From Variovorax paradoxus (GTDB taxonomy: Bacteria; Pseudomonadota; Gammaproteobacteria; Burkholderiales; Burkholderiaceae_C): a stretch of DNA of 64,000 nt. The stretch spans positions 6,322,001 to 6,386,000 of the forward strand of contig NZ_CP102931.1 in NCBI RefSeq assembly GCF_024734665.1, read 5' to 3'. Position numbers and translations under genes: made by a program. Numbering within the stretch: the stretch's first letter is position 1; the number at the start of each line of letters is the position of its first letter. This document shows positions 1 through 8,893 of this stretch, one piece after another. Below the pieces are notes generated by a model, which saw only the letters and a program-made list of their open reading frames with translations, was not told where the DNA came from and did not search any database.

Positions 1-69
1 GCGCACACCACCGGCGAGTGGCATGTGCATGAGACCCTGCGCAAGGTCTTCGTCGTGATGACGCTGTAG
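1..69 (+). CDS. C-terminal tail of a gene cut by the window start
   Basis: Frame 1 is open from the first base to a TAG at 67-69 and would encode the last 22 residues of a protein ending HETLRKVFVVMTL. Nothing in this tail is a recognisable family signature. It converges with the minus-strand gene ending at 86, which fits a real gene end followed by a hairpin. The alternative is a chance open frame. Confidence 0.4.
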   Translation, partial: AHTTGEWHVHETLRKVFVVMTL

Positions 70-79
70 GCAAGCGGCC

Positions 80-94
80 GCGGCCTCAGGCCGC
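80..94. terminator. Short GC hairpin between converging genes
   Basis: GCGGCC and GGCCGC arms are separated by TCA, and the hairpin overlaps the stop codon of the minus-strand gene. Flanking AAGC (72-75) and GCTT (97-100) could lengthen the stem imperfectly. It lies between converging reading frames, but there is no good T-run, so a terminator role is only plausible. Confidence 0.3.
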
Positions 95-1246
95 CTGCTT
101 CGTCAGCTCATTCGCGAACCGGCTGATCGAGAAGCTCTCGATGGGCGTCGACGTCTGGCCGGTGGCGATCAACTCGGCCATCGTCTCGCCCACACCCGGA
201 CTGATCGCAAAACCCTCTCCATTGAAGCCGAAGGCGTAGTGCAGGCCCGGCACGCGGGCGCTCGGGCCCATCACGGGTTGCCAGTCGGCGGTGTAGCCCT
301 CGATGCCGCTCCACACGCGGATCAGTTGCACGTGCTCGAAAGCCGGCACGAAGCGGCGCAGCTCGCGCAACTGGCGCAGCACGTTGTCGGGCTTCACGTA
401 GGCGCGGATGTGCTGCGCATGCGCCGGCCCCTTGAGCCCACCGCCGAAGACGATGTTGCCGCGCGCGATCTGCCGGAAGTACAGGCCTTCATGCTCGATG
501 GGCGACGAGATGCCGATGGATGGGCCGATGGCGTAGGGCAGCGGCTCGGTCACGCCCATCTGCGGCCCGCGCGCATCCATCGGCACGGCCTCGCCGAACT
601 GTTCGGCCATGCGGTTCGACCACGCGCCGCAGGCCACGAAAAGCTGCGCCGCGCGAAAGCGCCGGCCGTCCGCCGTGTGGGCCACGAAGCCCGCGCCATC
701 GCGCTCGACCTGCATCACCTCGGCCTGCTCGACGATGTTCGCGCCCGCGCGCCGCGCTGCCCGCGCAAATGCCGGGCCGGCCAGGCGCGGATTGGCATGG
801 CCGTCGTTCGGCGACAGCGATCCGCTCACGATGCCGGGCGCGAAGATGCCCCAGCGCCGGCGCAGATGCTCCGCATCGAACAGTTCGAGATCGAGGCCGA
901 GCGGCTTCACGTCTCTTGCGTGCTGCTCCAGCACCGCGGCCTGCTGCTCGGTGTAGCAGACGCGCAGGTGGCCGTAAGGCACAAACTCCAGGTCTTCGCC
1001 GAGCAGCTCCTTCACGCGGCCCCAGACAGCGCGCGCGCGGTTGGCCAGCGGCATCTGCGCCAGCGCGCGGCCCTGCCTGCGCACATTGCCGAAGTTGGTG
1101 CCGCTGGCCTGGCGGCCCACGAGCTCGCGTTCGAGCACCGTGACCGACAGGCCATGCTGGCGGCGCAGGAAGAAAGCGGCGGTGGTACCCATCAGGCCGC
1201 CGCCGAGCACCAGCACGTCGGTAGTGGTCGTCGCGTTGCTGCTCAT
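86..1246 (-). CDS. FAD-dependent DAO-family oxidoreductase, subunit of a three-part amine/amino-acid dehydrogenase
   Basis: 386 residues. The N-terminus has a Rossmann FAD-binding motif (VLVLGGGLMGTTAAFFLRR, near residues 11-29) followed by the ERELVGRQASGTNFGN stretch typical of D-amino-acid/sarcosine oxidase folds. The C-terminal FGFNGEGFAISPGVGE closes the FAD site. Its ATG overlaps the stop of the upstream FAD/2Fe-2S gene (ATGA at 1243-1246), so the two are translationally coupled. Family knowledge: such genes are the catalytic subunit of HcnC, opine oxidase B and D-hydroxyproline dehydrogenase complexes, which oxidise an amine or imino acid and pass electrons to the Fe-S subunits. Substrate is not readable; an imino or amino acid fits the Lrp regulator and aminotransferase next door. 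Confidence 0.88.
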   Translation of the reverse strand: MSSNATTTTDVLVLGGGLMGTTAAFFLRRQHGLSVTVLERELVGRQASGTNFGNVRRQGRALAQMPLANRARAVWGRVKELLGEDLEFVPYGHLRVCYTEQQAAVLEQHARDVKPLGLDLELFDAEHLRRRWGIFAPGIVSGSLSPNDGHANPRLAGPAFARAARRAGANIVEQAEVMQVERDGAGFVAHTADGRRFRAAQLFVACGAWSNRMAEQFGEAVPMDARGPQMGVTEPLPYAIGPSIGISSPIEHEGLYFRQIARGNIVFGGGLKGPAHAQHIRAYVKPDNVLRQLRELRRFVPAFEHVQLIRVWSGIEGYTADWQPVMGPSARVPGLHYAFGFNGEGFAISPGVGETMAELIATGQTSTPIESFSISRFANELTKQAA

Positions 1247-2661
1247 GCCTGTTGCACCTCACGCGTGTTCATCATCAGCGGCTTGACCGGCGCCTGCGAG
1301 CGCAGGCGCCCCACCAGTTGCACGGGCACGCCGCTGGCCTGCGCCACGATCTCGGCCGAGGCGTGGCCGCAGAAGCGGCCCTGGCAGCGCCCCATGCCGA
1401 CGCGGCTGAAGGCCTTGGCGCGGTTGACTTCATGGCTGTCCATCTCATTGACGCAGCGGCGCAGTTCGCCTGCCGTCACGGCCTCGCAGCGGCACACGAT
1501 CGCGTCGTCGGGCAGTGCCGCGGCCTGTGCATGCGGCCATGGAAAGGCACGCGCCAGGCCTTCACGGAAGCGATTCATCTGCGCCAGCGTGCGGCGCAGC
1601 GCGGTGGACTCGGCGTCGTAGAGCGCACGGCCCGGCGCATGGCCGAGATCGGCCAGCGCGGCGAGCGCTGCCAGCCGGCCAGCGGCCTCCGCGCCATCGG
1701 CCCCGAGAATGCGAACCCCGTCGCCGGCCAGGTACACGCCCTTGGTGCTGCTGCGGCCATCGGCGTCGATGCGTGGCAGCCACTGCCGGCTCAGCGGCTC
1801 GAATTCGAAGTCGCAGCGCGCAATGTCGGCCAGCTGCGTTTCGGCGCGCAGATGCCAGCCGAGGCCCACGGCGTCGCATTCGAAGCGCTGCTCGCGCCCC
1901 TGCGCATCGCGCACGGCCACGGCCTGCACGCCCAAGCTGTCGTCGCCGTCGATGCGCAGCGGCGCCACGCCCTGCAGCACCGGCACGCCCGCGCGGCGCA
2001 GGCTGCGAATCAGCGCGAGCCCGCGCAGCGCCAATCGCGGCCTTGCAAGCAAACCGGCCACTGCGCCCCAGGGCTTGGTGGCCGGTGCTGTGTCGAACAC
2101 CGCCGCCACCTGCGCGCCGGCCTGTACGTACTGCGAGGCCACGAGATACAGCAACGGGCCACTGCCCAGGAAGACGACGCGCGAACCAATGGCGCAGGCC
2201 TGCGCCTTCAGCGCGATCTGCGATGCACCCAGGCTGTAGCAGCCGGCGCGGTGCCAGCCCGCCACGGGCATCAGCCGGTCGGTCGCGCCGCTGCACACCA
2301 GCAGGGCGTCGAAGGGCAGCGTCTGCGGCTCGCCGGCATGCACGACGTGCAGCGCGCCTTCGCTCACGTTCCAGGCCAGCGTGTCGCCGCGGTAGTCGAC
2401 GTGATCGCGCAGCGCGTCGAAGTCGCGGTGCAGCGCCTGCGCCTTCTCGGCCTCGGTGCCATAGAGCTTGGCGTAGGGGCGCTTGAAGCCTTCGGGCTGG
2501 CGACGGTAGATCTGGCCGCCGTCGCGCCGGCTTTCGTCGACGACGATGGGCCGCACGCCGGCACGCACCAGCGCCTGCGCGGCGCGCACGCCGCCGGGGC
2601 CGGTGCCAACCACCACGATGCGCGGTGAAGCAGAAGGAAAAGAAGGAGGCGCCCCGCTCAT
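1243..2661 (-). CDS. NAD(P)/FAD oxidoreductase with BFD-like [2Fe-2S] domain (HcnB/opine-oxidase A type)
   Basis: 472 residues from the ATG at 2661, chosen because it overlaps the upstream stop as ATGA (2658-2661). The frame stays open further upstream but only over the neighbouring gene. The N-terminal dinucleotide site is IVVVGTGPGGVRAAQAL, followed by DESRRDGGQIYRR as in HcnB/OoxA relatives. A second nucleotide-binding stretch (VVFLGSGPLLYLVA) lies mid-protein. The C-terminal part carries cysteines CRC and, about 40 residues on, GRCQGRFC, the BFD-type 2Fe-2S ligands. It would carry electrons between the DAO-type subunit and the small ferredoxin-like subunit. Confidence 0.88.
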   Translation of the reverse strand: MSGAPPSFPSASPRIVVVGTGPGGVRAAQALVRAGVRPIVVDESRRDGGQIYRRQPEGFKRPYAKLYGTEAEKAQALHRDFDALRDHVDYRGDTLAWNVSEGALHVVHAGEPQTLPFDALLVCSGATDRLMPVAGWHRAGCYSLGASQIALKAQACAIGSRVVFLGSGPLLYLVASQYVQAGAQVAAVFDTAPATKPWGAVAGLLARPRLALRGLALIRSLRRAGVPVLQGVAPLRIDGDDSLGVQAVAVRDAQGREQRFECDAVGLGWHLRAETQLADIARCDFEFEPLSRQWLPRIDADGRSSTKGVYLAGDGVRILGADGAEAAGRLAALAALADLGHAPGRALYDAESTALRRTLAQMNRFREGLARAFPWPHAQAAALPDDAIVCRCEAVTAGELRRCVNEMDSHEVNRAKAFSRVGMGRCQGRFCGHASAEIVAQASGVPVQLVGRLRSQAPVKPLMMNTREVQQA

Positions 2662-3038
2662 GCGCCGCCCTCCGGCGCACGGCGAGACAGCGACTGCTGC
2701 AGGTCCGGTGTCGGCAACCAGTGGTCCGCTGGCGGGCGCGTGAGCACCGACATGCCCGCCTCCACGGTCGTCGAACAGGCGCGCAAACGCTCGCCGGCCG
2801 GCGTCCACACCCAGCAGTCCTGGCAGGCGCCCATCAGGCAGAAGCCGGCGCGCGGCCCGTCGCCGAACTCGCTGTCGCGCACGCGCCGTCCGTTGCTCAG
2901 CAGCGCCACCAGCAGCGTGTCGCCGGCCAGTGCGGTGCGGGCCTCGCCATCGATGTGCAGGGTCAGCACGGGCCGGTCGGTTTCCGCGAGCCGTACGAAG
3001 CGGGCGGGTGGCTGGAAGCGAGGCTTGGGTTCGGGCAT
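2658..3038 (-). CDS. Small (2Fe-2S)-binding subunit of the dehydrogenase complex
   Basis: 126 residues from the ATG at 3038 (MPEPKPRFQPP). A start about 36 codons earlier would run into the regulator gene and has no family-like sequence. Ferredoxin-fold cysteines are in GFCLMGACQDCWV and in the downstream RACSTTV. The size and motif pattern match HcnA and the gamma subunits of opine and hydroxyproline dehydrogenases. It is the first gene of the coupled trio and lies 19 bp after the Lrp-type regulator gene. Confidence 0.85.
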   Translation of the reverse strand: MPEPKPRFQPPARFVRLAETDRPVLTLHIDGEARTALAGDTLLVALLSNGRRVRDSEFGDGPRAGFCLMGACQDCWVWTPAGERLRACSTTVEAGMSVLTRPPADHWLPTPDLQQSLSRRAPEGGA

Positions 3039-3057
3039 GGAGAGTCGAAGGCGCCGG

Positions 3058-3552
3058 TCAGCGCTCGTGGGGGAAAAGCCGTTCGATCGGGCAGTGCGTC
3101 TTGATGAACGGCGACTTGATGACGATGTAGCTGAAGTACTTCGCAATGCCGATGTTGCGTTCGAGCAGCCCCTCGATCACTTCCTGGTAGTGGTTCACGC
3201 CACGGGTGAGAAAGCGCAACAGGTAGTCGTAGCCGCCGCTGACCAGGTGGCATTCGAGCACCTCGTCGACCTCGCGGATCGCGGACTCAAAGCGCACGAA
3301 GTCCTCGCGGTGGTGGTCGGACAGCGTGACCTCGGTGAACACGGTCAGCGTGTCGCCGAGTTTTTCGAGCCGCAGGTGCGCGCCGTAGCCGGCGATGTAG
3401 CCGGCCTGTTCCAGCCGCTTCACGCGAATGAGGCAGGGGCTGGGCGACAGCCCCACCGCATCCGCCAGGTCGACGTTGGTCATGCGCCCGTTCTTCTGCA
3501 ACTGGGCCAGGATGCGAAGGTCGAGTCGGTCGATCTTGAAAGCTTCTGACAT
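3058..3552 (-). CDS. Lrp/AsnC-family transcriptional regulator
   Basis: 164 residues. The N-terminal winged helix (LDLRILAQLQKNGRMTNVDL, then LSPSPCLIRVKRLEQAGYI) is classic AsnC type and is followed by a RAM/AsnC ligand domain (VLECHLVSGGYDYLLR). Family members sense amino acids. It is the first gene of the minus-strand operon with the three dehydrogenase subunits, so it probably controls them in response to the substrate. The last ~20 residues (KSPFIKTHCPIERLFPHER) extend beyond the usual AsnC core. Confidence 0.9.
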   Translation of the reverse strand: MSEAFKIDRLDLRILAQLQKNGRMTNVDLADAVGLSPSPCLIRVKRLEQAGYIAGYGAHLRLEKLGDTLTVFTEVTLSDHHREDFVRFESAIREVDEVLECHLVSGGYDYLLRFLTRGVNHYQEVIEGLLERNIGIAKYFSYIVIKSPFIKTHCPIERLFPHER

Positions 3553-3630
3553 GGCGGTGCCTGATAACGAGAGAAAGCCCGATTCTGCGTCGTCGGCCGC
3601 CGGTCTTGCGGGCTTTGCGTGCCTGTTCGC

Positions 3631-5034
3631 TCAGGCCGCCATCGCGGCGCGGACGTCGGGTGCTTCCAGCACTTCGTCGAGCGTCTTCTTCAGGCGCGCG
3701 AACATCTGCGCAAACTCGTCCTCGGTGAAGGTGAGCGCGGGCGCAAAGCCGAGGATGTGGTCGCCGAAGGAGCGGAACACCAGGCCGTTGCGGTAGCCGG
3801 CGGCGAAGATGCGATCGGACAGCCCCAGTGCCGCATCGAAACGGCGCTTGCTGGCCTTGTCGCTCACCAGTTCCAGCGCGCCCAGCAGGCCGCGGTGGCG
3901 CGAATCGCCCACCAGCGGATGCGCGAGCAGCGCGTCGAGTCCGGCCGCAAAGTGCGCCGCGCCGCGCTGGCCGTTGGCGAGGATGCCGCCTTCCTCGTAG
4001 AGCCGCAGCACTTCGAGCGCAACAGCGGCGCCGACCGGGTGCGCCGAATAGGTCGCGCCGTGGCCAATGGAGGCGCCCTCGGGCGCGCCGTCGGCAATGC
4101 CGGCGTAGACCTTCTCCGACATCATGGTCGCGCCCATCGGCACGTAGCCGGCCGTGAGACCCTTGGCCATGGTCATCAGGTCGGGCTCCACGCCTTCGGC
4201 CTCGCAGGCGAACATGGGACCGGTGCGGCCAAAGCCGGTGATGACTTCGTCCACGACGAAGAGGATGTCGAGCTCGCGCGCGGCCTCGCGCATGGCCTTC
4301 AGCCAGCCCTTGGGCGGCACGATGACGCCGCCCGAGCCCTGGATGGGTTCGCAGAAGAAGGCAGCCACGTTGTCCGCGCCCAGCTCGGCCACCTTGGCGC
4401 GCAAGGCCGCAACCGACGAGGCGATCAGCGCCTGCGGATCGGCGCCGTCGGCATGGCGATAGGCGTAGGGCGACGCAATGTAGTGCTGCGTGGGCAGCGG
4501 CAGGTCGAAGCCGCGATGAAAGGCCGGCAGCGCCGTAAGGCCCGCGCCGGTGGACGACGAGCCGTGGTAGCCGCGCTCCAGCGAAATGAACTGCTTCTTC
4601 GACGGCCGGCCGGTCGCGTTGTAGTACTGCACGATGAAGCGCACGGCGGCATCGACTGCCTCGGAGCCGCCCAGCGTGAGGTACACGCGGGTCAGCGAGG
4701 CAGGCGTGATCTGCACCAGTTTTTCAGCAAGACGGATGGCCGGCTCGCTGCTGAAGTGGAAGTAGCCGGTCGCGTACGGCAGCTTGCGCATCTGCTCGGT
4801 GGCGGCCTGCACCACGCTCTCTTGCCCGTAGCCCACGTTCACGCACCACAGGCCCGCAAAGGCGTCGAGCAGTTCGTGGCCGTTGCCGTCGGTCAGCCAG
4901 GCGCCACGGCCCGAAGACAGCACGGTGGGGCCGCGCTGCTCGTGCACGCGCCAGGGCGAGACGGGGTGGATCAGATGCGCGCGGTCGATCGCGTCGAGTG
5001 CGGCTTGGTGGGGCAATGCGGTGGGGTGCGTCAT
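3631..5034 (-). CDS. Class III PLP-dependent aminotransferase (omega-amino-acid type)
   Basis: 467 residues, the usual length of the aspartate-aminotransferase-superfamily class III group (omega-amino acid:pyruvate, taurine:pyruvate and putrescine aminotransferases). The fold-I signature is LFVVDEVITGFGRTG, with the PLP lysine shortly after in LMTMAKGLTAGYVPMG. The N-terminal HPVSPWRVHEQRGPTVL matches omega-transaminases. It reads in the same direction as the Lrp-dehydrogenase operon, 78 bp upstream of the regulator start. It probably supplies or removes an amino group in the same pathway; the exact substrate is not readable. Confidence 0.9.
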   Translation of the reverse strand: MTHPTALPHQAALDAIDRAHLIHPVSPWRVHEQRGPTVLSSGRGAWLTDGNGHELLDAFAGLWCVNVGYGQESVVQAATEQMRKLPYATGYFHFSSEPAIRLAEKLVQITPASLTRVYLTLGGSEAVDAAVRFIVQYYNATGRPSKKQFISLERGYHGSSSTGAGLTALPAFHRGFDLPLPTQHYIASPYAYRHADGADPQALIASSVAALRAKVAELGADNVAAFFCEPIQGSGGVIVPPKGWLKAMREAARELDILFVVDEVITGFGRTGPMFACEAEGVEPDLMTMAKGLTAGYVPMGATMMSEKVYAGIADGAPEGASIGHGATYSAHPVGAAVALEVLRLYEEGGILANGQRGAAHFAAGLDALLAHPLVGDSRHRGLLGALELVSDKASKRRFDAALGLSDRIFAAGYRNGLVFRSFGDHILGFAPALTFTEDEFAQMFARLKKTLDEVLEAPDVRAAMAA

Positions 5035-5196
5035 GGCGGTGTTGGAGGGAGCGAGAGCGAAGGAGCTTTCGATGCCCTCAGCTTAGGCGGCGCACCGCGC
5101 GAGGTGGTGCTGCTTTGGGGGTGCCGCACAAAGCAGGCTGCGGTTGTGTGCATGGCACGCAGCAGATCGTGCGGTCGGTCTTCCTTCTTCCCTTCT

Positions 5197-6129
5197 TCAA
5201 TAGCCGCGTGCGCGATCGACCAGCCCGACCATCGGCTCGCCGGCTTCGAAGCGCTCGAGGTTGTCGAGCACCACTTCCGCCGCGCTCAGCGGCTGCGTCA
5301 TGCTCGCTATGTGCGGCGTGAGCTGGATGCGCGGATGGCGCCAGAAGGCATGCTCTGGCGGCAGCGGCTCGGGGTCGGTCACGTCGAGCACCGCATCGCC
5401 GACCTGCCCGCTCGCGAGCGCGACCAGTAGATCTGCATCCACCAGCTGCGGCCCGCGCCCCACATGCACCAGCCCGGCGCCCGTGGGCAGCAGCGAGAAC
5501 AACCGCGCATCGAGAAAGCCACGTGTCGAATCGGTCAGCGGCAGCAGGCACACGAGGATGTCGGTGCGCGCCAGAAAGGCCGGCAGCTCATCGGCGCCGG
5601 CATGGCATTGCACGCCATCGACCTCGTGCCGCGAACGGCTCCACCCCGCGCAGTCGAAGCCCAGCGCAACAAGCTGCGCCAGCACGGCCTGCCCGAGCGA
5701 GCCCAATCCGAGCACGCCGATGCGCCGCTCACCAGCGGGCCGCACGGGCAGCGGCTTCCACAGGCCCTCCTGCTGCTGGCGCCGGTATTGCGGCATGTCG
5801 CGATGCAGGCCGAGCACCGCATGCGTCACGTACTCGACCATGCCGCGCACGATGCCGGGCTCGACCATGCGCACGATTGGCAACGAGGCTGGCAGTGCCG
5901 CGAAGTCGAATTGGTCGACGCCCGCACCGGAAGAAAACAGCACTTCCAGATTGGGGAAACGCGTTGCCAGATCTTCCGGCGGCTCCCACGCTGCGAGAAA
6001 GCGCACTTGCGCCGGATCGCCTATGTCGGGCCAGATGCGGAAGTCGATGTCCGGCGCGCGGCGGCGGAACACTTCGGCCCACAGGCGGCCTCTCGCCGGG
6101 TCGGACTTGTAGAGGAAAGTAGTTTTCAT
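5197..6129 (-). CDS. Glyoxylate/hydroxypyruvate reductase A-like D-2-hydroxyacid dehydrogenase
   Basis: 310 residues from the ATG at 6129 (MKTTFLYKSDPARG). The open frame extends 50 codons upstream into a repeat and is not believed. The NAD(P) site is IGVLGLGSLGQAVLAQL. Catalytic residues are the Arg in VHVGRGPQLVD, the Glu in DVTDPEPLPPEH and the His in QLTPHIASM. Length and motif order match the GhrA branch, which reduces glyoxylate or hydroxypyruvate. Its start lies close to an inverted repeat at 6196-6289. Confidence 0.88.
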   Translation of the reverse strand: MKTTFLYKSDPARGRLWAEVFRRRAPDIDFRIWPDIGDPAQVRFLAAWEPPEDLATRFPNLEVLFSSGAGVDQFDFAALPASLPIVRMVEPGIVRGMVEYVTHAVLGLHRDMPQYRRQQQEGLWKPLPVRPAGERRIGVLGLGSLGQAVLAQLVALGFDCAGWSRSRHEVDGVQCHAGADELPAFLARTDILVCLLPLTDSTRGFLDARLFSLLPTGAGLVHVGRGPQLVDADLLVALASGQVGDAVLDVTDPEPLPPEHAFWRHPRIQLTPHIASMTQPLSAAEVVLDNLERFEAGEPMVGLVDRARGY

Positions 6130-6195
6130 GATCGACTGGACTCGACTGAGAACGCGTTCAGGGTGCGTGCCGGTGGTTCGACCGCTGCGCCCGAC

Positions 6196-6289
6196 GATCA
6201 CGTCGATGGGGTGCCTTGCGCAGCGAAATAAAGGAGGAGGCCGAAGGCCGGGGGACATTCGCGGAGCAAGGCACCCCATCGGCGTGATC
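6196..6289. repeat. 24-bp inverted repeat with 46-bp loop (REP-like intergenic element)
   Basis: The left arm at 6196-6219 and right arm at 6266-6289 are reverse complements with a single mismatch that would be a G:U pair in RNA; the core is GATGGGGTGCCTTGC and its complement. The loop is purine-rich and contains GCCGAAGGCC. It fills the gap between two minus-strand genes. No transposase is present. The form fits a family of dispersed palindromic elements, but copy number cannot be seen from this window. Confidence 0.7.
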
Positions 6290-6309
6290 GCTCCCTGAAC
6301 AGCAAGCGC

Positions 6310-7188
6310 TCATCCAACAGCCTGAGTAACGATGGCAAAGAGCGAAGGCCCACCCGCCGGCGTGACAAGCGGTGCCCCTCGCACCATCGTCGTGGGCGCA
6401 TCCACACGCAGCAGCCCGATGCTCTCCAGGCACTCAGACAGCCCACTGTCGAAGTCGATGTCAATGCGCGTGAAGTGCCCGGCATTCACACTGGCCAGAT
6501 GCGCGATCAACGCCTTGGCACCATCGACATCAGGCGCAACCACCGGCCCTATCGAATGACCGCGCCCGAAGCGACGCAGCATCGCGAAACCGCGCGGTTC
6601 GTTGTCGTGGTCCAGCACCACGCAGGCTTCGGCGCTGGCCAGCAGGTCGGCGATCAGTGCATCGCGCGGCATGCCACGCGCCGCCGCGTCAAGAGCCTGC
6701 AGCGCCGCGGCCTCGTGGACTCCCGCAGGCCGCAGTCGCCAGCCCGGCTGCAAGGCCACCAACGGCGCCGACTGCGCAATGCCCTGGTGCTGCCGCAACT
6801 CACCAGTGCGCACAAAGCCCAGCCGCTCGTAGAGGCCGCGACCTTCGGCGGTGGCGTGCAGCAGCACCGTGTGGTCTTCCAGGCCTTCGAGCAATGCGCT
6901 CATCAGGCGGTGCCCGATGCGCCGCCCCTGGCAGGCCGGCGTCACGACCACGAGGCCGAGGGTGGCGTGGCGTTCGCCCCAGCGCCAGCGCAGGGCGGAG
7001 GCGACGATTTCGCCGTCACGCTCGGCCACGATGCCCTCGGCGTGCGCGAACACCTGCTCCCAGTCTGCCAGCCGGTGCGGCCAGCGCAACAGGTCCGTCA
7101 GCGCCTGCGCGAACGGCAGGTCGGCAGGCGTCATCGGTCTCAGCACCACGCCGTCTCCGGTGGGTGCATTCGGGGTCTGATCGGGCAT
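6310..7188 (-). CDS. GNAT-family N-acetyltransferase with C-terminal acetyltransf_18-like domain
   Basis: 292 residues from the ATG at 7188 (MPDQTPNAPTGDG); a longer open frame overlaps the promoter and coding region of the divergent gene. The N-terminal half is a GNAT fold: VVLRPMTPADLPFAQ start, then LGLVVVTPACQGRRIGHRLM as the acetyl-CoA loop (Q/RxxGxG/A type), then LYERLGFVRTGE. The second half (WRLRPAGVHEAAALQALD onward) resembles the second domain of two-domain GNATs. The acceptor is unknown. It is divergent from the aldehyde dehydrogenase, with 223 bp between the starts. Confidence 0.82.
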   Translation of the reverse strand: MPDQTPNAPTGDGVVLRPMTPADLPFAQALTDLLRWPHRLADWEQVFAHAEGIVAERDGEIVASALRWRWGERHATLGLVVVTPACQGRRIGHRLMSALLEGLEDHTVLLHATAEGRGLYERLGFVRTGELRQHQGIAQSAPLVALQPGWRLRPAGVHEAAALQALDAAARGMPRDALIADLLASAEACVVLDHDNEPRGFAMLRRFGRGHSIGPVVAPDVDGAKALIAHLASVNAGHFTRIDIDFDSGLSECLESIGLLRVDAPTTMVRGAPLVTPAGGPSLFAIVTQAVG

Positions 7189-7411
7189 TGGAAAAGTCTC
7201 GGTAGCGAAGAGGATGTTCCTTCCATCTTGGACGACATCGGCGCACGGTGCCAGACCGAAATCGACGTTCATTGCAACTTGCAAGCTTCGGCTGTCGCGT
7301 GGCCGGGTTTTGCAATTCGCTGCGGTGCGGTGCCTGCGTACGCATACAAATGCTGTGCCAATCTGCCTAGGATCGATCGCCGCTCTTGCGGTGTTCTCGC
7401 AACCTACGCCC

Positions 7412-8893
7412 ATGCAAGCCTTCGACCCGCGACAGATCCACGTGCCTTCGGGCCATTTCATCGGTGGGCGCCTCGTGCCCGACACCGGCCGCATCGTGGT
7501 GCACAGGCCCTCCGATGCGCAGGCGCATGCCGAGCTCCCGCTGGCCGACGCCGACACGGTGGATGCCGCCGTGCGCGACGCATGGAATGCCTGGCGCCAC
7601 AGCGATTGGGCACGCCGTGCGCCGCGCGAACGCGCTCGCGTGATGCGCCGCTGGGCCGAGTTGATCGAGGCCGATGCGGCGAATCTCGGCCCGCTGGAAG
7701 CCGTGTGCTCCACGCGGCCGGTGCGCGACGCCATCGCGTGGGACGTTCCATTCACGGCCGAGGGCCTGCGCTTTTTCGCCGAGTACGCGGACAAGCTCGG
7801 CGGCGAGGTCGCGGCAACGCGCCACGACCACCTCGGCATGGTGGTGGCCGAGCCCTATGGCGTCATCGGCGCGATCACGCCGTGGAATTTTCCGCTGGTG
7901 ATGGTGTCGTGGAAGGTGGGCGCGGCGCTCGCCGCCGGCAATGCGGTGGTGCTCAAGCCATCGGAGCTCACGCCATGGTCGGCGCTGCGGCTGGCTGAGC
8001 TGGCCATCGAGGCCGGCGTGCCGCCCGGGCTCTTCAACGTCGTGCAGGGCGACGGCCGCACGACTGGAGACGCGCTCTCGCGGCACCCGCTGATCTCGAA
8101 GATGACCTTCACCGGCTCCACCCGCACCGGCGCCGCCATCATGGCCGCCTGCGCCATGACCGGCCCCAAGCCGGTGACGCTGGAGCTCGGCGGCAAGAGC
8201 CCGCAACTGGTGTTCGACGATGCGCCCGACATCGACCGCCTGGCCGGCATGATCGCCGGCGCCATCACCGGTAACGCGGGGCAGGTGTGCGTGGCCGGGT
8301 CGCGGCTGATCGTACAGCGCGGCGTCGCCGAGGCGCTGGTGGAGCGCATCGCGGCGCGCTTCGCGGCGATGCGCCCGGGCGCGACCTGGGACGACACGGC
8401 CACGCTGCCGCCCATCATCTCGACGCCGCAGGCCGGCCGCATCCTGGAGATCGTCGATCGCGCGCGCGACGCCGGCGCCACCGTGCGCTACGGCGGCGGC
8501 CTGTTCGACGGCGGGCCAGGTGGCGCCTACTTCCAGCCAACGCTGATCGAGGGCGTGGACGGCGCCAACCCGGCAGTGCGCGAAGAGATCTTCGGCCCGG
8601 TGCTCACGGTGCAGACCTTTGCCGACGAAGAAGAAGGCCTGGCGCTTGCCGCGCACGAGCATTACGGCCTCGCGTCCGGCGTGCACACCGCTGACATCGG
8701 CCGCGCGTTGCGGGCGATGCGCGGCATCAGCGCCGGCACGGTCTGGATCAACCGCTACGGGCGCAGCGCCGACTTCGTGATCCCCACCGGGGGTTATCAC
8801 CAATCGGGCATCGGCAAGGACCTGGGGCGCCAGGCGGTCGAGGCCAACCTGCGCTTCAAAAGCGTGCTCATCGACTTCGCTGCGACGCACTGA
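7412..8893 (+). CDS. NAD(P)-dependent aldehyde dehydrogenase
   Basis: 493 residues from the ATG at 7412 (MQAFDPRQIHVPSGHFIGG). Standard ALDH landmarks: AITPWNFPLVM cofactor loop, GSTRTGAAIM, the general-base Glu in VTLELGGKSPQLVFDD, and the catalytic Cys in GNAGQVCVAGSRL, ending with EEIFGPVLTVQTF. This pattern fits the betaine-aldehyde/gamma-aminobutyraldehyde group. It may oxidise the aldehyde released by one of the amine oxidases in the neighbourhood; that link is inference. Confidence 0.9.
   Translation: MQAFDPRQIHVPSGHFIGGRLVPDTGRIVVHRPSDAQAHAELPLADADTVDAAVRDAWNAWRHSDWARRAPRERARVMRRWAELIEADAANLGPLEAVCSTRPVRDAIAWDVPFTAEGLRFFAEYADKLGGEVAATRHDHLGMVVAEPYGVIGAITPWNFPLVMVSWKVGAALAAGNAVVLKPSELTPWSALRLAELAIEAGVPPGLFNVVQGDGRTTGDALSRHPLISKMTFTGSTRTGAAIMAACAMTGPKPVTLELGGKSPQLVFDDAPDIDRLAGMIAGAITGNAGQVCVAGSRLIVQRGVAEALVERIAARFAAMRPGATWDDTATLPPIISTPQAGRILEIVDRARDAGATVRYGGGLFDGGPGGAYFQPTLIEGVDGANPAVREEIFGPVLTVQTFADEEEGLALAAHEHYGLASGVHTADIGRALRAMRGISAGTVWINRYGRSADFVIPTGGYHQSGIGKDLGRQAVEANLRFKSVLIDFAATH

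Noticed and set aside
239..1621. 460-codon plus-strand frame across the first two oxidoreductases
   Set aside because: Low-complexity Ala/Arg/His product antisense to two clearly conserved flavoproteins; no family features.
86..3038. Hydrogen cyanide synthase hcnABC
   Set aside because: The subunit pattern matches, but many dehydrogenases for opines and hydroxyproline share it, and the Lrp/aminotransferase context favours amino-acid use.
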